NCBI RefSeq assembly: GCF_902158555.1
Contig: NZ_CABGGS010000012.1
Location: 544,880 to 608,879, forward strand
Reading direction: 5' to 3'
Source: Klebsiella spallanzanii
Lineage (GTDB): Bacteria; Pseudomonadota; Gammaproteobacteria; Enterobacterales; Enterobacteriaceae
DNA length: 64,000 nucleotides
Part shown: piece by piece, positions 1 to 9,117 of the stretch
Layout of the letters: each line of letters begins with the position of its first letter
Position numbering within the stretch: the first letter of the stretch is position 1
Notes under the pieces: model-generated
Database searches by the model: none
What the model saw: the letters and a program-made list of their open reading frames with translations, nothing else
Told to the model about the DNA's origin: nothing
Made by a program: the position numbers and the translations under genes

Positions 1-95
1 ACGGCAACGTGATTCGCTTTCTCTATCCGCTCACTATTCCGGATGCGCAGTTTACTAAGGCGCTGGATATTCTGGCCCGCATCCTGAAGAACTAA
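1..95 (+). CDS. C-terminal end of a GabT/PuuE-type 4-aminobutyrate aminotransferase (partial)
   Basis: An open frame enters from the left edge and ends at TAA 93-95. Its 30 codons include the stretch GNVIRFLYPLTIPD, which resembles the conserved C-terminus of PLP-dependent class III aminotransferases acting on 4-aminobutyrate (GabT/PuuE). The catalytic lysine lies outside the window, so substrate cannot be judged. In E. coli rpoH directly precedes livJ; here an aminotransferase gene sits at that position. The family assignment is reasonable, the exact paralogue is not. Confidence 0.6.
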   Translation, partial: GNVIRFLYPLTIPDAQFTKALDILARILKN

Positions 96-412
96 TTCTC
101 TCCGTCTGCGGTGGTTGATGCTGCCGCAGACTCATTATCCGCAAGCGTTATATACATCCAGTCTATCGTTTAGCCCGTGACGTTTTCTTTTGGCGCAGAT
201 TTTTATTTGTCACTTATCTGTTACATACCCCGCAATTTTATCGTTTCCAATTCTCCTGAATGACGGTATGTTTAGCATAGTGTGCTGCAAAAGCGCAGGC
301 GGCAGACCCTAATCTAACTATCATATGCTTTTCTTATGTGTCTAATTAGAATAATGCGCTAGTAAACAACATCACAACAAATGCAAAAACCATAATAATG
401 GGGAGCCTCAGG
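96..412. other. Intergenic region upstream of livJ
   Basis: This 317-base gap holds the 3' hairpin of the preceding gene and, by inference, the livJ promoter. At 104-131 an 8-bp inverted repeat (GTCTGCGG / CCGCAGAC, 12-nt loop) could end transcription, but no T run follows. The rest is AT-rich toward livJ. In E. coli livJ is repressed by Lrp and leucine; I cannot pick an individual Lrp site with confidence. No gene seen. Confidence 0.4.
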
Positions 413-1516
413 ATGAATATGAAGGGTAAAGCGTTACTGGCAGGATGTATTGCCTTAATCATGAGCGGTGCGGCAATGGCCGAAGACATTAAAGTGGCCG
501 TTGTTGGCGCGATGTCTGGCCCGGTAGCGCAGTATGGTGACCAGGAGTTTACTGGGGCAGAGCAGGCCATTGCTGATATCAACGCCAAAGGCGGTATCAA
601 AGGCAATAAGCTGCAGATGGTAAAATACGACGACGCCTGTGATCCAAAACAAGCGGTTGCTGTGGCAAACAAAGTCATTAACGATGGCATCAAGTACGTT
701 ATTGGTCACCTGTGCTCTTCTTCCACTCAGCCGGCGTCTGATATTTATGAAGACGAAGGCGTGCTGATGATCACCCCGGCGGCTACTGCTCCGGAGCTGA
801 CCGCTCGCGGCTATCACCTGATTCTGCGTACCACCGGTCTTGACTCTGACCAGGGGCCAACTGCGGCCAAATATATTCTGGAAACCGTCAAACCGCAGCG
901 CATCGCGATTGTCCACGATAAGCAGCAGTATGGCGAGGGCCTGGCTCGTGCGGTGCAGGACAACCTGAAGAAAGGCGGTGCCAACGTGGTGTTCTTTGAT
1001 GGCATTACCGCCGGTGAGAAAGACTTCTCTACCCTGGTTGCACGTCTGAAGAAAGAAAATATCGACTTTGTCTACTACGGCGGTTACCACCCGGAGATGG
1101 GGCAGATCCTGCGTCAGTCCCGCGCCGCTGGCCTGAAAACCCAGTTTATGGGTCCAGAAGGGGTAGCGAACGTGTCGCTGTCTAACATTGCTGGCGCTTC
1201 TGCGGAGGGTATGCTGGTGACTAAGCCGAAGAACTATGATCAGGTTCCGGCTAACAAACCGATCGTCGACGCTATCAAAGCGAAGAAACAAGATCCGAGC
1301 GGCGCGTTCGTGTGGACCACTTATGCCGCGCTGCAATCTCTGGAAGCGGGCCTGAATCAGTCTGAAGATCCGGCTGAAATCGCTAAGTATCTGAAGGGAG
1401 CGACGGTCGAGACCGTGATGGGGCCGCTCTCCTGGAATGAAAAAGGCGACCTGAAAGGCTTCGAGTTCGGCGTGTTTACCTGGCATGCTAACGGTACTGC
1501 GACCGACGCCAAATAA
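413..1516 (+). CDS. livJ: LivJ, periplasmic leucine/isoleucine/valine-binding protein
   Basis: Encodes 367 residues, the length of E. coli LivJ, and is nearly identical to it along its length. A signal peptide of about 23 residues ends at AMA before the mature start [13 protein letters not shown]. The two cysteines of the family disulfide are visible (YDDACDPK and GHLCSSS). The protein captures branched-chain amino acids in the periplasm and delivers them to LivHMGF. I chose ATG 413 rather than the in-frame ATG at 398 because GGGGAG at 400-405 is well spaced and this gives the family N-terminus [11 protein letters not shown]. It is separated from livK by panM, as in E. coli. Confidence 0.97.
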   Translation: MNMKGKALLAGCIALIMSGAAMAEDIKVAVVGAMSGPVAQYGDQEFTGAEQAIADINAKGGIKGNKLQMVKYDDACDPKQAVAVANKVINDGIKYVIGHLCSSSTQPASDIYEDEGVLMITPAATAPELTARGYHLILRTTGLDSDQGPTAAKYILETVKPQRIAIVHDKQQYGEGLARAVQDNLKKGGANVVFFDGITAGEKDFSTLVARLKKENIDFVYYGGYHPEMGQILRQSRAAGLKTQFMGPEGVANVSLSNIAGASAEGMLVTKPKNYDQVPANKPIVDAIKAKKQDPSGAFVWTTYAALQSLEAGLNQSEDPAEIAKYLKGATVETVMGPLSWNEKGDLKGFEFGVFTWHANGTATDAK

Positions 1517-1644
1517 ATTTAACCTGCGCCTTTCGCGCCGCAGATGCGTTGGCCGCGTCCCTCAACCCCGGTCACTTACTGATGTAAGCTCCCGGGGATT
1601 TCGGGTCTTGCCGCCTTTCTGCAACGCGAAATTCTTGGTTAAAT
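1517..1644. repeat. ERIC element immediately after the livJ stop codon
   Basis: A 128-bp element bounded by an inverted pair, ATTTAACC (1517-1524) and GGTTAAAT (1637-1644). Its centre, around 1569-1600, reads GTCACTTACTGATGTAAGCT followed by CCCGGGGATT, which matches the core of the enterobacterial repetitive intergenic consensus; the right arm has the family CCGCCTTTCTGCAAC. ERIC units are about 127 bp, so this is full length. The first base directly follows the livJ TAA. Transcribed, it would fold into a long hairpin in the livJ 3' untranslated region. Confidence 0.85.
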
Positions 1645-1683
1645 CAGTGGCTCCTTGCGTCTTCGTATAGGTGAGGGCAGTTG

Positions 1684-1783
1684 GTAGCCCGGGTAAGGCG
1701 TTTACGCCGCAACCCGGGGAATGCGCCGGGGTTGATGCATTGGTGCGGTTTCTTCCCGGGTCGCGCTGCGCTTACCCGGGCTA
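1684..1783. repeat. REP/BIME-like palindromic pair
   Basis: Two GC-rich palindromic units face each other. The outer arms GTAGCCCGGGTAAG (1684-1697) and CTTACCCGGGCTAC (1770-1783) are a perfect 14-bp inverted repeat, and each unit has an inner CCCGGG pair. The arrangement is typical of REP units in BIMEs between convergent enterobacterial genes. It lies between livJ and the convergent panM and may serve as a transcription-end or mRNA-stabilising structure. Confidence 0.65.
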
Positions 1784-1786
1784 CTT

Positions 1787-2170
1787 TTAGCGTTTTTCCC
1801 AACCGCCCGTTTGTGCGCTAAATCCCAGCGCCTGCATAAACGCCGCCATTACGCTGCGGTCTTCCACGCCAGCATCTGCAATACACCAACTGCTGATTTC
1901 CGGGTTATCCCGCATCGCTTCTTCCACTAAATATTGCCCGACGCCGCGACGGCGGGTCACTTCACGCACACACAGCGCGTTTAGCTCGCCCGCGACGCCG
2001 CTCAGCGTTACGCGAACCGCTCCCAGCAGGCGCTCGTTAAAACGGGCGGCATAAATGCGCTGGTTATCATCCAAAGTCAGCGCGGCGAGATCCTGCGACG
2101 GCCAGATTTTCCCTAAGTCGATACGATCCTGATCGCTGAAGTGTTGTAAACGAATAATGGTCAGTTTCAT
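1787..2170 (-). CDS. panM: PanM/PanZ, activator of aspartate 1-decarboxylase maturation
   Basis: Encodes 127 residues matching E. coli PanM (PanZ, YhhK) throughout. It is a GNAT-fold protein; the acetyl-CoA motif is seen at RRRGVGQYL and the C-terminus AFMQALGF..GGWEK is characteristic. The E. coli protein binds pro-PanD, promotes its self-cleavage and couples pantothenate synthesis to CoA level. It is convergent with livJ and divergent from livK, the same position as in E. coli. ATG at 2170 gives the family N-terminus MKLTIIRL. Confidence 0.95.
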   Translation of the reverse strand: MKLTIIRLQHFSDQDRIDLGKIWPSQDLAALTLDDNQRIYAARFNERLLGAVRVTLSGVAGELNALCVREVTRRRGVGQYLVEEAMRDNPEISSWCIADAGVEDRSVMAAFMQALGFSAQTGGWEKR

Positions 2171-2590
2171 GCGCGGGGGTCCAGTTAAAACAGATGCGCC
2201 AGTGTATCTAAATTCACTGTCAGACGGAGCGCCGTTTTTTGCGTATTCATCAGGGGATTCGTTTTCCTGGATGGGGCAGGGTAGAGCAATTCATCATGGA
2301 TCGAAAAATAAGCAGAATTTTAACCTAACATGTAGCGTTTTATTCCGCCTTATGTATCGTTATTTTATGCTGTTTACTGGACTTTTTTTGTTTATCTTCC
2401 CGCAAATACAGAATATTATCTTTGCTTAATCACCTGAAAAATAGAGATTTTACTCTGGATTCAGGCAAAAAACCTCGCTAAACCATTAAAGATAATGGTA
2501 AAAGTAGCGTTGTTTAATAAAAGCACAGAATGCTTTTTAACCATAAAAATACAAAATATTTACACCACATCACGAACGGGGTTATGCAGC
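2171..2590. promoter_or_regulatory. panM-livK divergent intergenic region
   Basis: A 420-base AT-rich gap between panM and livK that should hold the livKHMGF promoter and its Lrp/leucine control region, as in E. coli; this is inferred from position. A 90-codon open frame at 2157-2429 has no recognisable content and I do not call it. No individual operator is confidently visible. Confidence 0.35.
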
Positions 2591-3700
2591 ATGAAAAGGA
2601 ACGCGAAAACAATTATCGCGGGGTTAGTCGCACTGGCGATGTCCCACTCGGTAATGGCCAAGGATATAAAAGTCGCCGTTGTTGGCGCGATGTCTGGCCC
2701 GGTAGCCCAGTGGGGCGATATGGAATTCAACGGCGCGCGCCAGGCAATTAAAGACATTAATGCTCAGGGCGGCATCAAGGGCGATAAGCTGGTTGGTGTG
2801 GAATACGACGACGCCTGCGACCCGAAACAGGCCGTTGCGGTGGCGAACAAAATCGTCAATGACGGCATTCAGTATGTTATCGGCCACCTCTGCTCTTCCT
2901 CAACTCAGCCTGCATCTGATATCTATGAAGATGAAGGTATTCTGATGATCTCCCCGGGAGCAACTAACCCGGAGCTGACCCAGCGCGGATATCAGTACAT
3001 CATGCGTACCGCGGGTCTGGACTCCTCGCAGGGACCGACCGCCGCAAAATACATCATGGAAAACGTCAAGCCGCAGCGTATTGCTATTATTCATGACAAG
3101 CAGCAATACGGTGAAGGTCTGGCGCGTTCTGTCCAGGATAGCCTGAAAAAAGGCGGCGCGAACATTGTCTTCTTTGACGGTATTACCGCCGGTGAAAAAG
3201 ACTTCTCCGCGCTGCTGGCGCGCCTGAAGAAAGACAATATCGACTTTGTTTACTACGGCGGCTACTACCCGGAAATGGGCCAGATGCTGCGCCAGGCGCG
3301 TTCCGTCGGCCTGAAAACCGTGTTTATGGGGCCGGAAGGCGTAGGTAACGCGTCGCTGTCCAACATCGCGGGTGATGCGGCAGAAGGCATGCTGGTCACG
3401 ATGCCAAAACGCTATGACCAGGATCCGGCGAACAGCGCTATCGTTGACGCGCTCAAGGCTGAGAAGAAAGATCCAAGCGGTCCGTATGTCTGGATCACCT
3501 ACGCTGCCGTGCAGTCTCTGGCGCAGGCGATGGACAGAGCCAGCAGCCAGCAGCCGCTGGATTTAATCAAAGATCTGAAAGCTCACGGCGCGAAAACCGT
3601 GATTGGGCCGCTGAATTGGGACGAAAAAGGCGATTTGAAGGGATTTGAGTTTGGTGTCTTCCAGTGGCATGCGGACGGGTCATCCACCCTCGCGAAATAA
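2591..3700 (+). CDS. livK: LivK, periplasmic leucine-specific binding protein
   Basis: Encodes 369 residues, as E. coli LivK, with near identity over the length. The signal peptide [15 protein letters not shown] is followed by mature [13 protein letters not shown]. It is a paralogue of LivJ but carries the LivK-specific segments [19 protein letters not shown] and [13 protein letters not shown]. It supplies leucine to the LivHMGF transporter. The true start is ATG 2591; an upstream in-frame extension to 2495 lacks family support. An out-of-frame ATG lies 7 bases before. First gene of livKHMGF. Confidence 0.97.
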   Translation: MKRNAKTIIAGLVALAMSHSVMAKDIKVAVVGAMSGPVAQWGDMEFNGARQAIKDINAQGGIKGDKLVGVEYDDACDPKQAVAVANKIVNDGIQYVIGHLCSSSTQPASDIYEDEGILMISPGATNPELTQRGYQYIMRTAGLDSSQGPTAAKYIMENVKPQRIAIIHDKQQYGEGLARSVQDSLKKGGANIVFFDGITAGEKDFSALLARLKKDNIDFVYYGGYYPEMGQMLRQARSVGLKTVFMGPEGVGNASLSNIAGDAAEGMLVTMPKRYDQDPANSAIVDALKAEKKDPSGPYVWITYAAVQSLAQAMDRASSQQPLDLIKDLKAHGAKTVIGPLNWDEKGDLKGFEFGVFQWHADGSSTLAK

Positions 3701-3721
3701 GCCATAAGACAAGTTATCCCA

Positions 3722-3742
3722 CCGCCCGTGCAAAGCGGGCGG
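3722..3742 (+). terminator. Hairpin between livK and livH
   Basis: A 7-bp perfect stem, CCGCCCG (3722-3728) and CGGGCGG (3736-3742) with a 7-nt loop, followed by A-rich rather than T-rich sequence. It is better read as an mRNA-stabilising or differential-expression hairpin, letting the abundant binding protein be made in excess over the membrane components, than as a full terminator. Confidence 0.45.
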
Positions 3743-3760
3743 GTAGAAAAAGGTTACCTT

Positions 3761-4687
3761 ATGTCCGAGCAGTTTCTCTATTTTCTGCAGCAGATGTTTA
3801 ATGGCGTCACGCTGGGAAGCACCTACGCGCTGATTGCTATCGGCTATACCATGGTGTACGGCATTATCGGCATGATCAACTTCGCCCACGGCGAGGTGTA
3901 TATGATTGGCAGCTATGTCTCCTTCATGATCATTGCCGCCCTGATGATGATGGGGATTGATACCAGCTGGCTGCTGGTCGCCGCTGGATTCGTCGGGGCT
4001 ATCGTCATCGCCAGCGCCTACGGCTGGAGTATTGAACGCGTGGCCTATCGGCCCGTGCGCAGCTCCAAGCGTCTGATTGCGCTGATCTCCGCCATCGGGA
4101 TGTCCATCTTCCTGCAAAACTACGTCAGCCTGACGGAAGGTTCTCGTGATGTCGCGCTGCCAAGCCTGTTTAATGGCCAGTGGACGGTGGGCAGCAGCGA
4201 CAACTTCTCCGCCACCATTACCACTATGCAGCTGGTTATTTGGGTGGTGACGTTTATCGCCATGCTGGCGCTGACCGTGTTTATCCGCTATTCCCGCATG
4301 GGCCGCGCCTGCCGCGCCTGTGCTGAAGACCTCAAAATGGCCAGCCTGCTGGGGATTAACACCGACCGCGTGATCGCGCTCACCTTTGTCATCGGCGCGG
4401 CAATGGCGGCGGTTGCGGGTGTGCTGCTTGGCCAGTTCTACGGTGTAATCAACCCGTACATCGGCTTCATGGCCGGGATGAAGGCCTTTACCGCTGCGGT
4501 TCTGGGCGGCATTGGCAGCATTCCTGGCGCGATGATCGGCGGCCTGATCCTCGGTATTGCCGAAGCGCTTTCCTCTGCCTATCTCAGCACGGAATATAAA
4601 GACGTGGTCTCCTTCGCGCTGCTGATCCTGGTTCTGCTGGTGATGCCTACCGGTATCCTGGGTCGCCCGGAGGTAGAAAAAGTATGA
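3761..4687 (+). CDS. livH: LivH, branched-chain amino acid ABC transporter permease
   Basis: Encodes 308 residues, the E. coli LivH length and sequence ([20 protein letters not shown] to GRPEVEKV). It is a polytopic inner-membrane protein; hydrophobic segments fill most of it and the cytoplasmic coupling region [20 protein letters not shown] is present. It pairs with LivM as the transmembrane channel of the LIV-I/LS system. ATG 3761 is preceded by AAAAAGG and matches the family start; a longer frame from 3728 would overlap the intergenic hairpin. It overlaps livM by 4 bases (ATGA). Confidence 0.96.
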   Translation: MSEQFLYFLQQMFNGVTLGSTYALIAIGYTMVYGIIGMINFAHGEVYMIGSYVSFMIIAALMMMGIDTSWLLVAAGFVGAIVIASAYGWSIERVAYRPVRSSKRLIALISAIGMSIFLQNYVSLTEGSRDVALPSLFNGQWTVGSSDNFSATITTMQLVIWVVTFIAMLALTVFIRYSRMGRACRACAEDLKMASLLGINTDRVIALTFVIGAAMAAVAGVLLGQFYGVINPYIGFMAGMKAFTAAVLGGIGSIPGAMIGGLILGIAEALSSAYLSTEYKDVVSFALLILVLLVMPTGILGRPEVEKV

Positions 4688-5964
4688 AACCGATGCATTT
4701 TGCGATGGCGCTGCTGTCCGCAGTGATGTTCTTTATTCTGGCGGGCGTCTTTATGGGCGTGCAGCTGGAGCTGGACGGCACCAAACTGGTGGTGGATACC
4801 GCCGCCGATATCCGCTGGCAGTGGATCTTTATCGGTACCGCCGTGGTTTTCTTCTTCCAACTGCTGCGTCCTGTTTTCCAGAAAACCATGAAGAACGTCT
4901 CCGGGCCGAAGTTTATTCTGCCGGCTATCGATGGTTCGACGGTTAAACAGAAGCTGTTCCTGATTGCCCTGCTGGTTATCGCTGTGGCGTGGCCGTTTAT
5001 GGTGTCGCGCGGGACGGTGGATATCGCCACCCTGACGATGATTTATATCATCCTCGGCCTGGGTCTTAACGTGGTAGTGGGGCTTTCCGGCCTGCTGGTA
5101 TTGGGCTACGGTGGTTTCTATGCCATCGGCGCTTACACCTTCGCGCTGTTGAACCACTATTACGGTCTTGGCTTCTGGACCTGCCTGCCGCTGGCGGGGC
5201 TGGTTTCGGCGGCAGCGGGCTTCCTGCTCGGCTTCCCGGTACTGCGCCTGCGCGGTGACTATCTGGCGATTGTGACCCTCGGCTTCGGTGAAATCGTGCG
5301 TATCCTGTTGCTCAACAACACCGAAATAACCGGCGGTCCGAACGGTATCAGCCAGATCCCGAAACCGACGCTCTTTGGTCTTGAGTTTAGCCGCAGCACC
5401 CGCGAAGGCGGCTGGGATACTTTCAGCAACTTCTTTAACGTGAAGTACGACCCATCCGATCGCGTGATTTTCCTCTACCTGGTTGCCCTGCTGCTGGTAG
5501 TGCTGAGCCTGTTCGTGATTAACCGCCTGCTGCGTATGCCGTTGGGCCGCGCGTGGGAAGCGTTGCGCGAAGATGAAATCGCCTGCCGCTCGCTGGGCCT
5601 CAGTCCGACGCGTATCAAGCTGACTGCTTTTACCATTAGCGCCGCGTTTGCTGGTTTTGCCGGAACGCTGTTCGCTGCCCGTCAGGGCTTCGTCAGCCCG
5701 GAATCCTTTACCTTCGCCGAATCGGCTTTTGTGCTGGCGATTGTGGTGCTGGGCGGTATGGGTTCGCAGTTTGCGGTGATCCTGGCGGCGGTTCTGCTGG
5801 TGGTATCGCGCGAGCTGATGCGTGATTTCAATGAATACAGCATGCTGATGCTGGGTGCGCTGATGGTTCTGATGATGATCTGGCGTCCGCAGGGGCTTCT
5901 GCCAATGACCCGTCCACAGCTGAAGCTGAAAAATGGGCAGGCCAAAGAAGGAGAGCAGGCATGA
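4684..5964 (+). CDS. livM: LivM, branched-chain amino acid ABC transporter permease
   Basis: Encodes 426 residues, about the length of E. coli LivM (425). The N-terminal third has two extra hydrophobic segments typical of LivM; the core contains [21 protein letters not shown] and the coupling region [19 protein letters not shown]. It forms the channel with LivH. Its start overlaps the livH stop and its end overlaps livG, so translation is probably coupled. Confidence 0.96.
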   Translation: MKPMHFAMALLSAVMFFILAGVFMGVQLELDGTKLVVDTAADIRWQWIFIGTAVVFFFQLLRPVFQKTMKNVSGPKFILPAIDGSTVKQKLFLIALLVIAVAWPFMVSRGTVDIATLTMIYIILGLGLNVVVGLSGLLVLGYGGFYAIGAYTFALLNHYYGLGFWTCLPLAGLVSAAAGFLLGFPVLRLRGDYLAIVTLGFGEIVRILLLNNTEITGGPNGISQIPKPTLFGLEFSRSTREGGWDTFSNFFNVKYDPSDRVIFLYLVALLLVVLSLFVINRLLRMPLGRAWEALREDEIACRSLGLSPTRIKLTAFTISAAFAGFAGTLFAARQGFVSPESFTFAESAFVLAIVVLGGMGSQFAVILAAVLLVVSRELMRDFNEYSMLMLGALMVLMMIWRPQGLLPMTRPQLKLKNGQAKEGEQA

Positions 5965-6728
5965 GTCAGCCATTATTATCCGTAAACGGCCTGATGATGC
6001 GTTTTGGCGGCCTGCTGGCGGTCAACAATGTGGCGCTGGAGCTGCGTGAGCGGGAAATTGTCTCGCTTATCGGCCCTAACGGCGCGGGCAAAACCACCGT
6101 CTTTAACTGCCTGACCGGTTTCTATAAACCGACCGGCGGCACCATTATGCTGCGTGACCAGCATTTGGAAGGATTGCCGGGCCAGCAGATAGCGCGTATG
6201 GGCGTGGTGCGGACTTTCCAGCATGTGCGTCTGTTCCGTGAAATGACGGTGATTGAAAATTTGCTGGTGGCACAACATCAGCAGTTGAAAACCGGTGTCT
6301 TTTCCGGCCTGCTGAAAACGCCGTCTTTCCGCCGCGCGCAGAGCGAAGCGCTGGATCGCGCCGCGACCTGGCTTGAGCGGATTGGTCTGCTTGAACATGC
6401 TAACCGCCAGGCCAGTAACCTGGCCTACGGCGACCAGCGCCGTCTGGAAATCGCCCGCTGCATGGTGACCCAGCCGGAAATCCTGATGCTTGACGAACCG
6501 GCGGCGGGCCTTAACCCGAAAGAGACCAAAGAGCTGGACGAACTGATCGTCGAGCTGCGCAATCATCACAACACCACTATCCTGCTGATTGAGCACGATA
6601 TGAAGCTGGTGATGGGCATTTCCGATCGTATTTACGTGGTAAACCAGGGCACGCCGCTGGCCAACGGTACGCCGGAAGAGATCCGCAACAATCCAGACGT
6701 TATTCGTGCTTATCTGGGTGAGGCATAA
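5961..6728 (+). CDS. livG: LivG, ABC transporter ATP-binding protein
   Basis: Encodes 255 residues. The Walker A motif GPNGAGKTT is at about 38-46, the LivG-type signature [13 protein letters not shown] at about 153-165, Walker B ILMLDEP at 173-179 and the switch histidine near 211. With LivF it powers uptake of leucine, isoleucine and valine. It overlaps livM by 4 bases and is followed after one base by livF. Confidence 0.96.
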   Translation: MSQPLLSVNGLMMRFGGLLAVNNVALELREREIVSLIGPNGAGKTTVFNCLTGFYKPTGGTIMLRDQHLEGLPGQQIARMGVVRTFQHVRLFREMTVIENLLVAQHQQLKTGVFSGLLKTPSFRRAQSEALDRAATWLERIGLLEHANRQASNLAYGDQRRLEIARCMVTQPEILMLDEPAAGLNPKETKELDELIVELRNHHNTTILLIEHDMKLVMGISDRIYVVNQGTPLANGTPEEIRNNPDVIRAYLGEA

Positions 6729-6729
6729 G

Positions 6730-7443
6730 ATGGAAAAAGTGATGTTATCTTTTGACAATGTCAGCGCGCACTACGGCAAAATCCAGGCGCTGCACAACGT
6801 CAGCCTGCATATCAATCAGGGGGAGATTGTCACCCTAATTGGCGCGAACGGCGCGGGGAAAACCACGCTGCTGGGCACCCTGTGCGGCGACCCGCGCGCC
6901 TCCAGCGGGCGCGTTGTTTTCGACGGTAAAGATATTACCGATTGGCAGACGGCGAAGATCATGCGTGAAGCGGTGGCGATTGTGCCGGAAGGACGTCGCG
7001 TCTTCTCGCGCATGACGGTAGAAGAGAACCTGGCGATGGGCGGCTTTTTTGCCGAGCGCGACCAGTTCCAGACTCGCATCAAGTGGGTCTACGAGCTGTT
7101 TCCGCGCCTGCATGAACGTCGGGTTCAGCGAGCGGGTACCATGTCCGGCGGCGAGCAGCAGATGCTGGCCATCGGTCGTGCGCTGATGAGCCAGCCGCGC
7201 CTGCTGCTGCTCGATGAACCTTCTCTGGGGCTGGCACCGATCATCATTCAGCAAATTTTCGATACCATCGAACAGCTGCGTGAACAGGGGATGACCATCT
7301 TCCTCGTCGAGCAAAATGCTAACCAGGCGCTGAAGCTGGCCGATCGCGGCTACGTGCTGGAAAACGGCCATGTGGTGTTAGAGGATACCGGTGATGCGCT
7401 GCTGGCTAACGAAGCGGTGCGCAGCGCCTATCTCGGCGGGTAA
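6730..7443 (+). CDS. livF: LivF, ABC transporter ATP-binding protein
   Basis: Encodes 237 residues, the E. coli length. Walker A GANGAGKTT lies at about 38-46, the signature MSGGEQQ at 138-144 and Walker B LLLLDEP at 158-164. It forms the ATPase heterodimer with LivG. I chose ATG 6730, one base after the livG stop, because it gives the family start MEKVMLSFD; the in-frame ATG at 6706 would lie inside livG. Last gene of the liv operon, followed by a terminator. Confidence 0.96.
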   Translation: MEKVMLSFDNVSAHYGKIQALHNVSLHINQGEIVTLIGANGAGKTTLLGTLCGDPRASSGRVVFDGKDITDWQTAKIMREAVAIVPEGRRVFSRMTVEENLAMGGFFAERDQFQTRIKWVYELFPRLHERRVQRAGTMSGGEQQMLAIGRALMSQPRLLLLDEPSLGLAPIIIQQIFDTIEQLREQGMTIFLVEQNANQALKLADRGYVLENGHVVLEDTGDALLANEAVRSAYLGG

Positions 7444-7449
7444 CGGTGT

Positions 7450-7476
7450 AAAAAAGCCCGGCATCTGCCGGGCATT
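7450..7476. terminator. Bidirectional terminator between livF and the UxaA-family gene
   Basis: A 7-bp GC stem (GCCCGGC 7456-7462; GCCGGGC 7467-7473) with an ATCT loop. On the minus strand it is followed by a run of six T, a good intrinsic terminator for the convergent sugar-acid cluster; on the plus strand only ATTT follows, a weaker stop for livF. Confidence 0.8.
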
Positions 7477-7487
7477 TCGCTCGAAAC

Positions 7488-9083
7488 CTACAGCTCCAGC
7501 GATCGTTTCCACAGCATAAAATCGAACTGTTCAAGCGCGTCCGCTTTCGTCTGCCAGCTCCCGCTGGCGGTGGCGATGATTTTCTCAAACAGGCCGTCGG
7601 CGATTTCCGCCAGCGGGGTACCTTCGATAATCGGCCCGCAGTCATAATCGATAATATCCGGCATCTTTTTCGCCAGCGCGGAGTTGGTCGAAACCTTAAG
7701 AACCGGAACGATAGGGTTCCCCGTCGGGGTGCCTAACCCGGTTGAGAAGATAACGACATTACACCCAGCGGCAACCAGCCCCGTCACCGCATCAACATCA
7801 TTACCCGGCGTACAGACCAGCGAAAGGCCGCTCTCGCCCATCGGTTCGGCGTAGTCGCATACTGCGCTCACCGGCGCTCTGCCGCCTTTTTTCGCCGCAC
7901 CGGCGGATTTGATGGCGTCCGTAATCAGTCCATCGGCAATATTTCCCGGACTGGGATTATCGGCAATGGTGGTGCCGAAGAAGTTAGCCACATGCTCATA
8001 GTTTTTCATCAGCGACAGAAACTTCTCTTTCAGCTCGCGATTCATGCAGCGTTGTACGATATCCCCCTCTGCGCCGCACAGTTCCGGGAACTCCGCCAGC
8101 CCGGATGCACCGCCGAGGGCGACAAGACGGTCTGATACTTCGCCCATGGCCGGGTTCGCGCTGATCCCTGAGAATCCGTCGGAAGCGCCGCACTTCACGC
8201 CGATTTTGAGGTGGGAGAGCGGGACGTCCTGGCGCTCAGCGACGGGCGCTTCGCGAATTGCGTTGTACGTTTCGGTCAATGCATCCTGCATCATTTTTTC
8301 TTCGCTACTCCAGTCCTGCTGTCTGAAGTAGATTACCGGCTTGCTGAAGTGCGGGTTACGCTTCGCGAGTGCGGCCTTGAAATCAACAATTCGCGCTTTT
8401 TCGCAGCCCAGCGCGAAGACCGTTACGCCGAGAACGTTAGGGTGATCGGAATAAGCGGCAAGGACGTCGCACATCGTCATGCTGTCTGATGTCGCGCCGC
8501 CGCAGCCGGAGTTGACGGTGATACAGCGGATACCGTCAAGATGCGGGAAGGGCAGATGTCGGTTATCGTTTAAAGCGGCAGCCGATGTTACCTGTCGGGC
8601 GAAATTTTTCAGGCCGTTATTGGCGTAGCCGAGGGCGTCGTTTAGCGCATCGGTGACGCGCTGCACGTTGCGGTTTTCACAGAAAACCAGCGGAATGACC
8701 AGCCAGTAGTTCGCCGTGGCGACCCGGCCATCTTCGCGAACGATCCCGCGGAAGGTACGCTGCTGCCAGGCGGAGACGTCGGGCTGCTGCCAGTCATAGG
8801 GCGCAACGTCGTCAAGCGAAACCGGGGCCGCATAATGTTTGATATTGTCGGTGGTGATGGCTTCGCCGCGAGTGATGGGCTGTGTCGCTTTGCCAACTGG
8901 AACGCCATATAGCGAAACGATATCGCCGGGCGCAATATCCTGAGTGGCGAACTTATGTTTGGCTTTGACATTGCTACGCAAAACGTACTCTTCATCGTTC
9001 CAGTTAACCCGCTGGTCTTTGCGTAAGTCTTGCAGCGCAACGATTAAGTTATCAGTAGGGTCAATTTTTAAGATGGTCTGCAT
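7488..9083 (-). CDS. UxaA/GarD-family sugar-acid dehydratase
   Basis: Encodes 531 residues. The N-terminal ~95 residues resemble the SAF domain of altronate/galactarate dehydratases and the rest the large UxaA domain; conserved pieces include NSGCGGATSDSM, FALGCEKA, GVKCGASDGFSGISANPAMG, ENPSPGN and the C-terminal VIFSTGLGTPTGNPIVPV. The family removes water from aldonates or aldarates to give 2-keto-3-deoxy acids in an iron-dependent reaction. It is longer than UxaA (495) and near GarD (523). The substrate is not evident; the neighbouring MFS carrier and DapA-family aldolase suggest a sugar acid cleaved after dehydration. Last gene of a three-gene minus-strand unit. Confidence 0.8.
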   Translation of the reverse strand: MQTILKIDPTDNLIVALQDLRKDQRVNWNDEEYVLRSNVKAKHKFATQDIAPGDIVSLYGVPVGKATQPITRGEAITTDNIKHYAAPVSLDDVAPYDWQQPDVSAWQQRTFRGIVREDGRVATANYWLVIPLVFCENRNVQRVTDALNDALGYANNGLKNFARQVTSAAALNDNRHLPFPHLDGIRCITVNSGCGGATSDSMTMCDVLAAYSDHPNVLGVTVFALGCEKARIVDFKAALAKRNPHFSKPVIYFRQQDWSSEEKMMQDALTETYNAIREAPVAERQDVPLSHLKIGVKCGASDGFSGISANPAMGEVSDRLVALGGASGLAEFPELCGAEGDIVQRCMNRELKEKFLSLMKNYEHVANFFGTTIADNPSPGNIADGLITDAIKSAGAAKKGGRAPVSAVCDYAEPMGESGLSLVCTPGNDVDAVTGLVAAGCNVVIFSTGLGTPTGNPIVPVLKVSTNSALAKKMPDIIDYDCGPIIEGTPLAEIADGLFEKIIATASGSWQTKADALEQFDFMLWKRSLEL

Positions 9084-9117
9084 GTTATTTATCCTTTGTT
9101 ATAAGCGCATCAGGACT

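Noticed and set aside
455..1486. Long antisense frame (343 codons) across livJ
   Set aside because: Shadow of a highly biased livJ reading frame; its protein shows no family features.
2157..2429. 90-codon plus-strand frame between panM and livK
   Set aside because: It starts inside panM, has no recognisable domain or ribosome site, and fills the region expected to be the livK control region.
4579..5973. 464-codon antisense frame across livM
   Set aside because: Low-complexity Gln/His/Arg-rich product typical of the reverse of a membrane-protein gene; no start signal.
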